A stretch of DNA of 64,000 nucleotides from Rutstroemia sp. NJR-2017a BVV2 (Eukaryota > Ascomycota > Leotiomycetes > Helotiales > Rutstroemiaceae), in assembly GCA_002946415.1 (NCBI GenBank), contig NJPS01000060.1:59347-123346 (forward strand), in the 5' to 3' direction. Under the pieces are notes generated by a model that saw nothing but the letters and a program-made list of their open reading frames with translations, ran no database searches and was not told the origin of the DNA. Shown piece by piece: positions 24,274 to 35,111 of the stretch (positions within the stretch are counted from its first letter, which is position 1; every line of letters begins with the position of its first letter). A program made the position numbers and the translations under genes.

Positions 24274-24871
24274 ATTCTTATTGTTGTTGTTATTGTTATT
24301 GTTGTTTGCGCTTGCGTTGGCTTTGCCGCCGTTGTTGTTGCCTTTCTTTCCGGTTGCTGCAGTGCCGGTTGAAGCAGCGGCTGCTACGTTTGCGCCTGAT
24401 GCTTGAGCGGAACCCTAGCTGATGTTAAGATTATGGAGTTGGAGTGTGGAGATGGATTGACTAACCTTATTACCCTTGCCCTTCTTGGCGGTTCCGGTTG
24501 AAGCTGCAGCTACTACACCTGTGCCCGAAGCCTGTGCAGCTCCCTTCTTTCCTTTACCCTTCTTATTTGCATCGGCCGTTGCAGTGGACGTTTGGTTTTT
24601 GACTTGAAATGGTCAGTTTAGGAATGAAGAAATATGATGGGTTTGCTAACCTGCAGCATCACCAGCATTCTGCTTGCTTTTTGGAGAGCGAGCGTAAAAT
24701 TTGTGAACTGATTTGATTAGCAACGTAACTTGGCGGAGGTGTGGATCTCTACTAACCGTCTGGGACAGGTGCTCTGGCAATGATATCTCCATCACCTGCT
24801 GGTAGAGCACGAGCTGTCACGACGCCGGCAGAAACAGCAAGCAATGCCAAGATAGATCCGAAGTTCTTCAT
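23834..24871 (-). CDS. secreted Lys/Gly/Ala-rich repeat protein with poly-Asn tract
   Basis: Five exons: 24871-24757, 24707-24651, 24602-24466, 24414-24088 and 23983-23834, all with GTTAG/GTATG donors and consistent phases, give 261 residues. The first 20 or so residues form a clear signal peptide (MKNFGSILALLAVSAGVVTA). The body has three imperfect repeats: a lysine/glycine run, then a segment of the type GAAQASGTGVVAAASTGTA. A polyasparagine tract coded by AAC/AAT lies near the middle, and a more ordinary patch (RTPEPVEGNLPYAYARGLP) follows it. There are no cysteines. I do not recognise the family. It could be a cell-wall or matrix protein, an effector or a processed precursor; dibasic KK pairs flank the repeats. 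Function is open; the gene model is fairly sure. Confidence 0.75.
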
Positions 24872-26748
24872 GATGTATATGTAAAAAGCGTCAAGCTGAT
24901 GAAATCTATAACAAATGTAAAGAAAGAATAGAGCACAGCTATATGCAATTAGCAAAGATGAACTCCATAACAAGATCTGTGTAACTTACCTCTTTAGCGT
25001 AGAAATGAATGGAATGAATGAGAATGGATTGATGATAGAACGAGCTGGAATAACTTCTTAGGGTTATTGTCCCCATTATTTAAAGGCGTATGATGGGGAG
25101 TCGATCTGGGATGTGAACCATATCACAACCTTGTGTTTCCATGAAACCATGGGATGAGAATCAAAAACAAGCTCATCCTGCTCTCGTCTGGTCTTCGATT
25201 TTATTCTAAACTCTATCCCCTAGAGAACAACCCGATAACCTAAACGCATTGCCTCAGCGGTCATTGGCCCCAGGCAGTATGCTTGAATGGAGCAATTTTT
25301 AGAACGGGAAGGTGGACGGACGGCATCTATCTGGAGAAGAGCTTATTCCAGCAAAGATACGAAGTTTACTAGCTTCTATCTCCATGTGAAAAGGAGTTGT
25401 GGGATTTTGCAAGGTTGTTTCTGTTCTCAAAGCGACTTTCAAGACATGGAAACAAGCATCTTGAGCATCGATCGTCTCATATTAAACGCTGTCCAGAGTC
25501 CAGATTCTGTGTAGGCCTCAAAAGATTGGATAAAATTGTTGTAGCAGCCTTCCGAATCAGGTTATTCATGGGCTGGAGTTTGGGAAAGGAAAACACTGAA
25601 ATATTATCAGACCGAAGATTAAACAGATTCGGCTTCAGATGTCAAACAGTTAGAGGTCTGAGATGCCCTGTCGCACCCAATGTACGCGTACGCACCCCTG
25701 AGCGCCCTAGGAAAATTGTTCGGAAGGATGAACACCGTGCGTTATCCCGCACTATTAACTGTAACATGTAGCACAATACCGAAAAGCTTCTATTTCGGGG
25801 AAAATGAATGTCATCGCCTTGGCATCTGATGAATGACAACTTGTCAAGCAAAAGCACGTCCTGCACGTACAGAATCTCGCCATCTGAGCGGGAATCATAA
25901 CCTTGGCAGACTACGCACAAGGTGATACGACTGGAGTTTACCATGAACATATACGAAATCCAAGAGATGATCGTCCGAACCCAAATCGCCAAGCACGAAG
26001 ACCTTCTGTGTCCGGTGGAGAAGTCTCGCTGATCGAGGTTCGGCGGGTCGAGTGGACATTTTCTGGAGCTACGCATCCACTATGCTACGGATATGATAGA
26101 ACTGCTAACTATCTGGGTGATTTGGGTAAGACGCGATTATATATAAGGAAAATCTGGCTCCAGCTCCAGCTCGAACTCCAGCAGACCCCTTTGTCGATGA
26201 TGGCGATGGCGAGGCCCGACACCTAATACAACCTACCAGGAGCTCAAAGCATTTTAACAATCACCCGGCAGCTGAGGAACAGCCAATTGGTATGACAGCA
26301 GACTTCTGACTGGTCTTGTGTGTCCTCGGTTTTCATAGAGAGATGAAAGTCCGTCTTTTGCGCTCCGTTTGCCCGCGTTTTCGGTGAGACATCATCTGTT
26401 CCAGATTCTGTGATATGTGTATTGATTGGAAATCGAAGAAGAGAGCACAGAAGGACCATACCGACGGCAGCGTATGACATCGCTCCGCTCTCGTAGACCT
26501 CCACCAGAGTCCTAGAATGTAGTGTTTGCAGATTGTTGTGAAGGTACGGCATTCCTGAAGACAGAGATAGATGCTTGGGTGTGGCCGGAGAAAATGGCTT
26601 TGATTCGGGAATTATTTGATTGGCCCGAGGTTCAAAGCTTCATCACTTTGCCGAAAGAATGAGCGCAAGACTTAGGAAAGGCAAAACTTGAGTCAACACC
26701 CGTTCAAACCCTCGTCACATCAACAATTGATATGAGGTGACGATAATT
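24872..26748. other. 1.9-kb interval between divergent genes
   Basis: Contains the promoters of the secreted protein gene and of ETF-QO. Several frames of 75-145 codons occur but none looks like a known protein or has coherent splice structure. Confidence 0.5.
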
Positions 26749-28805
26749 ATGGCATCTTCAAGGTCGGTAACGGCATGTCTGCAAAGAAATGTTGCAAGAC
26801 AGAATTCTCCACGAATTGTAACACAATGCCCTCGACTCCTTCGACATTCCTTCCAGCATCCCACCTCGCGGCCCCGCATTGCATCCTCCGCACAGATTGC
26901 TGGTCAACGACGGACCTTCTCCATATCAAATCCCCGTCGCCTCGCAGATGTCAAGGATGACTTCGATCCCAAGTCGGTAGAAAGGGATTCTGATGAGGTT
27001 GATGTATGTATAGTTGGAGGAGGTAAGAATATTATCACATGCCAAAAGATATTTACTGACTTCCCCAGGACCTGCTGGATTGAGTGCAGCCATTCGACTA
27101 AAACAACTTGCAAACGATGCAGGGAATGAAGACTTTCGAGTAATACTGCTGGAGAAGGCCAGCGAGATAGGAGCGCATATTCTGTCTGGTGCCGTCATCG
27201 AACCTACAGCCATCAACGAACTATTCCCAGACTGGCTGGCAGAAGACAATGAAAATCGATTCGAACATGTTACACCCGCGACGAGTGACAAGATGCGATT
27301 CCTCACAAAGACGAGCGCAATTCCTATACCAGCTCCGCCGCAGATGAACAATCATGGAAATTACATCGTTAGTCTCAACCAATTCACAAAATGGCTCGGT
27401 GACAGAGCAGAAGAGGTTGGGGTCGAGGTGTATCCTGGATTCGCTGCTGCAGAGGTTTTATACGCGCCAGATGGGTCAGTAAAAGGCGTCGCAACTAACG
27501 ATTTGGGAATCTCAAGAAGCGGCAAGCCCAAGGAGAGTTTCGAGAGAGGCATGGAATTCCATGCTAGAATTACTCTATTCGGCGAAGGTTGCCATGGCAG
27601 TCTCACGAAACAAGTCATCAAGAAATTTGATCTGCGAAGGGAAAGTCAACCTCAAACATATGGTCTAGGTATCAAGGAAGTATGGGAGATCCAGCCGGAA
27701 AAGTTCAAGAAGGGCCAAGTCGTTCACTCTATGGGTTATCCTTTGCCAGCAGATACCTATGGCGGTGGATGGATGTACCATTTTGGCGATAACATGGTCA
27801 GTATTGGGCTTGTGGTTGGACTCGATTATCCAAATCCTTGGTTATCGCCATACGGAGAGTTCCAGAAAATGAAGCATCATCCACTATACAAAGAAGTTTT
27901 GGAAGGAGGCAAGTGCATATCATACGGAGCTCGAGCCCTGAATGAAGGAGGATTTCAATCGATACCAAAATGTGCATTCCCGGGTGGGGCTCTGATTGGC
28001 GATACCGCGGGATTCCTGAACGTACCAAAGATCAAGGGAACACATACCGCTATGAAATCCGGTATGCTTGCAGCAGAAGCGACATGGACTGCCCTTAGCA
28101 AAACCGATGACGGTACGGTATTCCTGTACGACTATGAAGACTCATTGCGAAAGTCGTATATCTGGAAAGAATTGAAAGAAGTTCGCAACATGCGCCCATC
28201 TTTCCATTCCCCATTAAAGTTGTATGGCGGAATCATGTACTCTGGACTTGAAGCCTACATTCTTAAAGGCAAAGTGCCCTGGACGCTTAAGCACAAATCG
28301 ACTGATTACGCCGCGACCAAACTCGCCGATGAATGCCCCAAAATCGAGTATGAGAAACCGGACGGAAAGATCTCTTTTGATATCTTAACCAGCGTCAGTC
28401 GAACCGGTACGAACCATGAAGAAGATCAGCCGGTTCATCTGCAAGTCAAGGATTGGGATAAGCATGCTGAGATGGAATGGCCCAAGTATAAGGGCGTCGA
28501 GAATAGGTTCTGTCCGGCGGGTGTGTATGAGTATGTTGAGGATGCGACGAAGGATATTGGTGTGAGGTTTCAGATTAATGCGCAAAAGTAAGTAGAGATT
28601 ATGTCTATCCATCATTGATCCCTCTCAAGAATATGAAAGCTAACAGTCCTGCAGCTGCATTCATTGTAAGACCTGCGATATCAAAGTTCCGGACCAAGGT
28701 AAATTACTCTGTCTAAAGCTAGGTTTCCTATGTGCTAACATTGTTACAGATATCAACTGGAGTGTGCCGGAAGGTTCGGGGGGACCCAAGTATTATATGA
28801 CATAA
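26749..28805 (+). CDS. electron transfer flavoprotein-ubiquinone oxidoreductase (ETF-QO)
   Basis: Four exons: 26749-27022, 27069-28587, 28655-28698 (44 bp) and 28750-28805, giving 630 residues; the human enzyme has 617. The N-terminus is Arg/Ser-rich with no acidic residues for about 65 positions, a typical mitochondrial presequence. The FAD-binding loop is [17 protein letters not shown], split by intron 1. Other family motifs are [29 protein letters not shown] and [20 protein letters not shown]. The C-terminal 4Fe-4S site is CIHCKTC plus an upstream Cys in NRFCPAG. The enzyme passes electrons from ETF (fatty-acid and amino-acid oxidation) to ubiquinone in the inner mitochondrial membrane. 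It is the last clear housekeeping gene before the biosynthetic cluster. Confidence 0.95.
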
Positions 28806-30454
28806 GATGTTAGGTGTAGACCTGATGCTGTATATATGTAAAATGTATTCGGCCTCTGCATGAATCGAAGGGTTTTCTTATCTTCCTCGCGATGTGGAAC
28901 CTTTCCATCATACTTCTTCGCATGGAGGTACGAGTGACAATCCTTGCATCCCGATACGTGCGTGTATCTCGACTACGCGTTTGCGAGGAGATCAACTAGT
29001 GTTTGAAGATAAAGCAGTAGCAGTATATCGTGATAAGTACTCGAGCAGTGTTTGTGCAACAGTGTGGTTCTTGAACCTGATGTAGTTGTTGATCGTGTTG
29101 TACGATGATGTTTTGAAGGTAGAGGAAGGTCGTTCCGTAGTCTGCATTGACAGTTATGATGCAAGTATAATTAATGGTATGAGATGATTGCTGTGCAGGG
29201 TCTGAAAGTGGCAGAAAAGGATGGTTGAAAGAAAAGTGATAGGGACCCAGCAGGACACTGGTAGGGAAAGGGAGTGGTAGAAGGGCGCCGCTACCTGGCT
29301 ACCAAACGCACAAGTAGTGTGCCCAGTCTCCTCCAACTATGAATTTTGGACCACCACCCATATCTAGAGTAGCCAACAAGAACCATGTGTATTTCACGAC
29401 TTCAACAAGTCATGCGATATCCTCACCGCCATGCTCTCCTGGGCTTACAGCACAAATTGTGCTGAACAATCAATTAGCATCATCGTATACTTTGACCTAT
29501 TTGAAATCGTCGCCTGACTGAGAAACTGTGGATGAGCGCGGGAGATATGATCAGGTGAAGATGATGTTGGGGTTTACCATAGTGAGGCATACCAGCTCGG
29601 TTCTGCTGCACCTACTCTCTATGTTTAATAGTACTTATATATAAGTAGTATATAGCCGAATAAAGAAGTTCTACAGCTGGAATGATGATGACTCCTTACT
29701 ACATACTGTAATCTTACAACATGGATAACTCGTGTTTCAGCGAACCCAGAGCTACTTCCAGCTCGGCTGAAGAACTCGCAATCTCTGTATATATACAAAC
29801 TTGCGCCAGAACATACAAGGTCCTCGACCGTCGAGATTAGGTTCGTCTAACTGTAGGAATAGTCTGTTATGAGTAGCCAGCTGTACATTATGTTCATATA
29901 CTCGACCAAAATTAGCTGCCGGGACCCCGGTATACTGCTTCCACAGGTGCTCTGAAACGTGTGATAATGTATATCTGTGTACTTGGCAGAAGAGCGCCTA
30001 GTAAGACTAGCTAATCGATTACGGTGATGGTAGTTTAGTTTAGCCGGAATACTGGAGTATATGGGAAATTCTTTGGAGGGTGGGGTGCATATGTATATGG
30101 ATGTACGGTTCTGTGGGTTTGGTGGTGAGAAGGGGGGGGGGAGAGGTAGAACTTGCGGGTGGAGAGGTGGTAGGACGAGAGCTGCTAGAAGGGGGATTTA
30201 CGGATGGGTCCATAGGAGGCTCCACGAGAAGGCCTACAGGAAGAGACTCGGCGCTGCTCAAGTTGCTATCATTTACGCTCTCAACGCCTATTCTAAACCT
30301 ATGCTACCTGTAACTGTGTAGAAAAAGTAAATTGCAGACAAGAGAGACGCTTAGAGAGAATGAAAAGTCTTTAATTTTCTAATTGCTAGTGAGCGGTAGT
30401 GACCAGGCCATGTCGAACAAGAAGGTAGCCTGAGATGACCTACGCAAGCTCATT
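28806..30454. other. 1.6-kb interval marking the left edge of the biosynthetic cluster
   Basis: Lies between the 3' ends of ETF-QO and the ATP-grasp gene. No convincing frame and no clear repeat. Any left boundary of a mobile region carrying the cluster would have to lie here. Confidence 0.5.
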
Positions 30455-32543
30455 CTAAGAAATTGTAAATTTAGTTTCCTGTCTGACCAACTCTGCTATC
30501 TTCAATAGATCTCGACGACTCTTTCGTGAAAAGACCAAATAATAAGCAATCCAAGTCAAGATACCTGAGCTTGGCTCTGGCACACGATCGCCACGTTTAA
30601 AGAAGCAGAGACTTCTCGAAATATTCACTGCCAGTTCAGGATGCCGCTGAACGAGATCCTGGCAGGCGTCCCCAGATTCAAACACACCTCCCTTCTGAAC
30701 TGGAATAAAGACAATCTGGCACCAGTACTGGTTATTAGACTTAAAAGGCGCTGCAAGAACTCGGGCGGTGTTCTTGTCATCTAGTGCGAATGATAACGCT
30801 AGACCCCAGAAATCGACACCGTAGGTGGCTCGCGATGCCCATGATGCTTGGAGACCGGGTGGGCGGGCATTGATCTCGATGAGCCAGGCTGAGGGACTAC
30901 GAGAGCCGGGAGTTTGTTTATCCTGTAAGTCGATCAGGCCGTCCTTTCCCTTGACATACTCTGTGCGTGAACCTTGAACTCGTGCTTCGAGGTGGAAGAA
31001 TCCAGATGTAAAACCAAGTCGCAAGAGACTCTGATGCAAAGAAGTCTTCAGCAATTCGAGCTCGTCTTCTGGCAGTGAAGATGGTAGGACGTTAGCGACT
31101 TCGATAAAAGTCTGTAAACTTCCCTTGCTATCATCGTTCCCTGCCAGATCTGCATCTTTGGGAAAATCATCAGATGCTTCGAAGAATAAAAGTTCGCCAT
31201 CGCATAGGACGAAGTTGGCATCTACTTCCGGCCCATTGCAGTAGTTTTCTATGACAAATGAAGTTCCATGTCGTTCGAAATCAATCGACTCAATTGCGCG
31301 TATGAGCTCTGTCTCTGTCTCTACCCGAAAGACACCTTCTGAGCCCCACCCACTACAGGGTTTCACGATGAGTGGATAGAACAAATTGCTATCCTTGAGG
31401 CCGGTGATGGCAATTGCTTCCTCGAGACTGGAGATCCGATATGCGGGTCGACCGTCAAACTCGCTCGTCTTATGCTTGTCGGTGGCAATCTCCAACGCGC
31501 TGGCAGGTGCTGCTGGGAGTCCGAGTCTGGCAGCAGCAGCAGCTGTTGCAGGGAGCAGGGGATCGAAAAAGCTGATGATGCCGTCTATATGCCCATCGTA
31601 TTTCTCGATAGCGGCAATTATCCGGTCAGCCAAGCCTTCGTCGAGGTTGCGATCTATGGGGATGAAAGCCTCGCGCCATGACGCGAATTCGGGTTTCGAA
31701 ATCCAGTGACCCGGCTTATCCAGTGCTACGACGTTGATGTTCAGTGCTTTGGCGGCATTGAATATACCCAAACCAGTTGCAGCACTTTTGCCACACTCAA
31801 GAATGGCTAGAGTCCTGCTGGGTCGAACTCCGTGTTGAATCATGGGTATCGAGAGCCTATTCTGCAATTCTTGGTGCAGCGTCTCAGGCTCCAAATGCTC
31901 GGAGATAAAGCATGCACCAGCAGAGGCTACTAATGTATCGTTGAGATTCGATAGTAAGGGGGCAGTGTCTGTGAATGTTCTCGTAGAGTTCGCTAGATTA
32001 ACGAAGCCTTCGATGACGGGGCAATCAGTCAGACGAATATCAAGGATGTCAGATCTGACAAGATGGCCGGATCTTTGAGAAACGAACAGAAGAATCTCTG
32101 TTTGTTTTACGGGAGAATTGAATGCCCGAATCAAACTGCTCAGCATAAATTCAACACGTCGCTCAACCACTGCTTTCTCCCCGTAGGGAGAGAAATCAGT
32201 GCTTCTCGAAAGAGGCGATTGTAGTAACCTCGAAATCTGCTGGATGACAGGATTTGATAAGCCATCTTCAGTGCCAGACGGGGCGTCGGACTTGAGTCTC
32301 AACACAGCCCGATAGATAGTGATGCCAGATTCTGCAGAGAATGGACTCCAGGACTCTAGTTCCTTGATGTCCAAGTCATATGAGAAGAAATCTATTTTGA
32401 GTTAATTCCAAATTCCGGCTGTTCAGAAGCTACTTACGTTGATTTGGACCAATCTTAACAAGTACTCCATCGTCGTTGTGCTCAACGTGTAGACTTGTAT
32501 CCTCATCTCCAAGCCTCAAGATGAAAGGATAATCTGAAGACAT
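30455..32543 (-). CDS. ATP-grasp ligase (carnosine-synthase-like), cluster gene
   Basis: Two exons, 32543-32438 and 32391-30455, with donor GTAAGT and acceptor AATAG, give 680 residues. The first 220 residues are an extension I cannot name. A Rossmann-like segment follows (TLAILECGKSAATGLGIFNAA, shown in part, near 229-250), then GHWISKPEF and DGIISFFDPLLPATAAAAARLGLP, as in carnosine-synthase-type ligases. The ATP-grasp core spans about 340-560. Its ATP-binding lysine and glycine loop are in LIVKPCSGWGSEGVF (Lys379), and the metal-binding Glu/Asn are in LIEINARPPG (539-548). Such enzymes activate a carboxylate as acyl phosphate and couple it to an amine. With no NRPS or PKS nearby, this is the best candidate for the bond-forming enzyme of the pathway. 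Substrates are unknown. It is divergent from the reductase gene. Confidence 0.85.
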
Positions 32544-33416
32544 GTTGTAATAAATTTAGTTCCTGTTTCGTCTAGCACTAGAAATGAGTTCTTTCGTGAA
32601 GCTAGATCCTCGGTATCGGTATATAAAACACGAGATAAGAGTGAAGCGAGTAGCAGTATAGGATGCTGGGCGTTTGTAAAGTCGGAAGTCAAATCAACTT
32701 CCAACTGTTGAGAACTAAGATCAGCCAGCAAGGGTGCCCAAAAAACCAGTGTAGCTCGTACACCGAGGTTGCTAATACGTCATGTCACAGCTCCGGGGCC
32801 GAGGCAGCAAGGGGGCAGTAGGCGGCAAGTGGGTAGTAAGCAGCAAGTGGGTAGTAAGCAGCAGCAAGTGGGTAGTAAGCAGCAAGCGAGCAGTGATGTG
32901 GCAACTATATACAAAGCACGCGATAATTTTGATTCACTTTGAACTTTATAGATTAATATGAAAAGTAAGTTTATTCTATAAGTTATTTGTAATTTTGGAA
33001 AATTTACATAAAATATATAGATTCCAATTGTGTAAAACCATTTTATAATTTTAAAAACTTTTTATACTTTATCTAAATATAACTACCCCTGACTAAATAA
33101 TTCCTATCAAGTTGAAATACAAGATCCTGTTTCAACTACTTACAGATTGGCAGGCCAACAAGATTATCTGGATCATTACTGTATACAGCAGGTATTTCAC
33201 GATCTTACATGCAGATCGCCGGCTGTAATCGTCCGGTCATGCAGATGCCATTGTCTCTTCCAAGAAGTCCACCTACATCGCCCCCACCTCAACGTGCGGC
33301 GAATGCTTAATACTCATAATGTCCAAGTACAGCTCTTGTGTATGAACCCAACTTCTTCCCAACCTTCATCATCGAGCTGCAACCAGTTTTTGATTTCCAA
33401 AACAACATCAACCAAA
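32544..33416. promoter_or_regulatory. shared divergent promoter of ATP-grasp and aldo/keto reductase genes
   Basis: The 873 bp separate two start codons pointing away from each other. The region includes an 18-bp direct-repeat block (32803-32897) and a very AT-rich stretch (32930-33100) that could act as a nucleosome-poor core. Co-regulation is inferred from layout. Confidence 0.55.
32803..32897. repeat. 18-bp direct-repeat block in the divergent promoter
   Basis: About five units of the type GCAGCAAGTGGGTAGTAA. Three are nearly identical; the outer ones are degenerate. Confidence 0.85.
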
Positions 33417-34586
33417 ATGCCTGCCTCCAAGCCCAGAGTCATCCTCGGTCTAATGACATGTGGACCAGACGAGGCTGTTGGAGCTCGAATCACAGATCCT
33501 GATCAGTTTAACAACCTCCTCGAACACTTTCAAAAGCGAGGATACAAGGAGCTTGACACTGCCCGCGTCTACCTCCGCGGCAACCAGGAAGCCTTTACCA
33601 AGTCAGCCCGTTGGGTCGAGAAAGGCTTCGCTCTAGCCACCAAGGTCAAGTATCCCAACGCTCCCGGTGACAACAACGCGGACGGCGTCTTTGAGTCTGT
33701 CGAGACAAGTCTCAAGGAGCTTGGGACCGATCATGTTGACGTGAGTACTCCCGTGATAAAAAGCTATGAAGGCCATGTATACTAACCGTTATATATATAT
33801 AGATATTGTATCTCCACGCTGCAGTAAGATCTCTAAGTACTTTGAAGCTGGAAGATGATTACGTACTAACGAATTGTGTCGTAGGACCGGACAGTTCGCT
33901 TCGCGGATACTCTTGAAGCTCTTGACAAGCTCTACAAACAAGGCAAATTCACTCGTCTTGGTCTATCTAATTTCACCGCTTTCGAAGTGGCCGAAATTGT
34001 CCTGACTGCAAAGTACAACAATTGGATCCGTCCCACGGTATATCAAGCTATGTACAATGTTCTTGCTCGATCTATCGAGCCCGAGCTGATCCCTGCTTGC
34101 CGACGCTACGGTCTCGATATCGTGGTGTATAACCCCTTAGCCGGGGGGTTGCTTTCTGGCAAAATCAAGTCAAAGGATGTTGTACCGACCAGTGGTCGAT
34201 TCAGCGGCCCGTCGGGAACTTTGGGCTCCATGTACCGTGGCAGATATTTCAAGGACAGGAACTTCGAAGCCTTGCAGTTAATTGAAGATGGCGCGAAGGA
34301 ACATGGGATAACAACAATCGAGGCCGCCTTGCGCTGGCTAGTCCATCATTCTGCATTAAAGACTAAGAATGGGGCTAATGATGGTTTCATCATCGGTGTT
34401 TCGAGTTTGGAGCAGTTGGAGAGTAACTTGGACTTTTTTGAGAAAGGGCCGTTGCCTGATGAGCTTGTGAAAAAGTTGGATGAGGCTTGGCTGATCGCTA
34501 AATTGGATATGGCGAATTACTGGCATGGTGACATCCAGTATTCATACCATACAAGGGAGGCGTTGTTCGCTCCCAATGCGAAATAG
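33417..34586 (+). CDS. aldo/keto reductase, AKR7 (aflatoxin aldehyde reductase) type
   Basis: Three exons: 33417-33740, a 21-bp microexon 33803-33823, and 33885-34586, giving 348 residues. The start is the ATG before PASKPRVILG; the in-frame extension upstream lacks a better ATG. The catalytic tetrad is visible: Asp47 and Tyr52 in ELDTARVY, Lys76 in ALATKVKY, and His113 in ILYLHAA, which comes from the microexon. The C-terminal half carries NADPH-site motifs (LGLSNFTAFEV, YNPLAGGLLSGK, IIGVSSLEQLESNL). These enzymes reduce aldehydes or ketones with NADPH in the cytosol. It is divergent from the ATP-grasp gene and convergent with the P450, so it probably acts as a tailoring step. Confidence 0.9.
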
Positions 34587-35111
34587 TTGAAATGAAGGAA
34601 GACTTCGGGGGCGATCTTTGAAATACAAATCTACATACTACCAAAACAGATTTCTCCAGATATTAATCCTTTGAACTGCAAATAAATGATTGAATAGCAT
34701 TCTGAACCTGAAATATAAATGAGAATGTAGTTTTTATTAGTTTAAAGATCTGTTGTATCTTGCGTGACTAGAACATAACGATATCTGGAGACAATTGATA
34801 AGTACTAGTATTAAGTACTTGGACTGCAACAGAATACACCAAAATACCACTCATTGGCACTTAATAATATGGCTAACAAAGTCAGAGGACTGATTTCCTA
34901 TATATTTCTATTTATAAAAATATCAAATAGTTCCCAGAAATTGTAGTTAACGGTTCATTTCAATTCACTCACTCTCCTCATAATTCCCATGAATTTTGTA
35001 CCTTAGATGATGAAGTCTGATTTTATCTTTTGAAAGGTACATAACGAGTGTAAAAGTTACAAGAACAGAAATCTACCGATTTTAAGCTCCTAAGGTTTCT
35101 CCCTTCTTTGT
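34587..35111. other. 525-bp intergenic region between convergent AKR and P450 genes
   Basis: AT-rich, with no gene. It should hold both 3' ends. Confidence 0.6.

Noticed and set aside
25642..26076. 144-codon reverse-strand frame between the secreted protein and ETF-QO
   Set aside because: Residue pattern is not protein-like and there is no splice support or family match.
33147..33416. 90-codon N-terminal extension of the aldo/keto reductase
   Set aside because: It starts at a non-ATG codon and lacks family similarity; the ATG at 33417 directly precedes the conserved barrel start.
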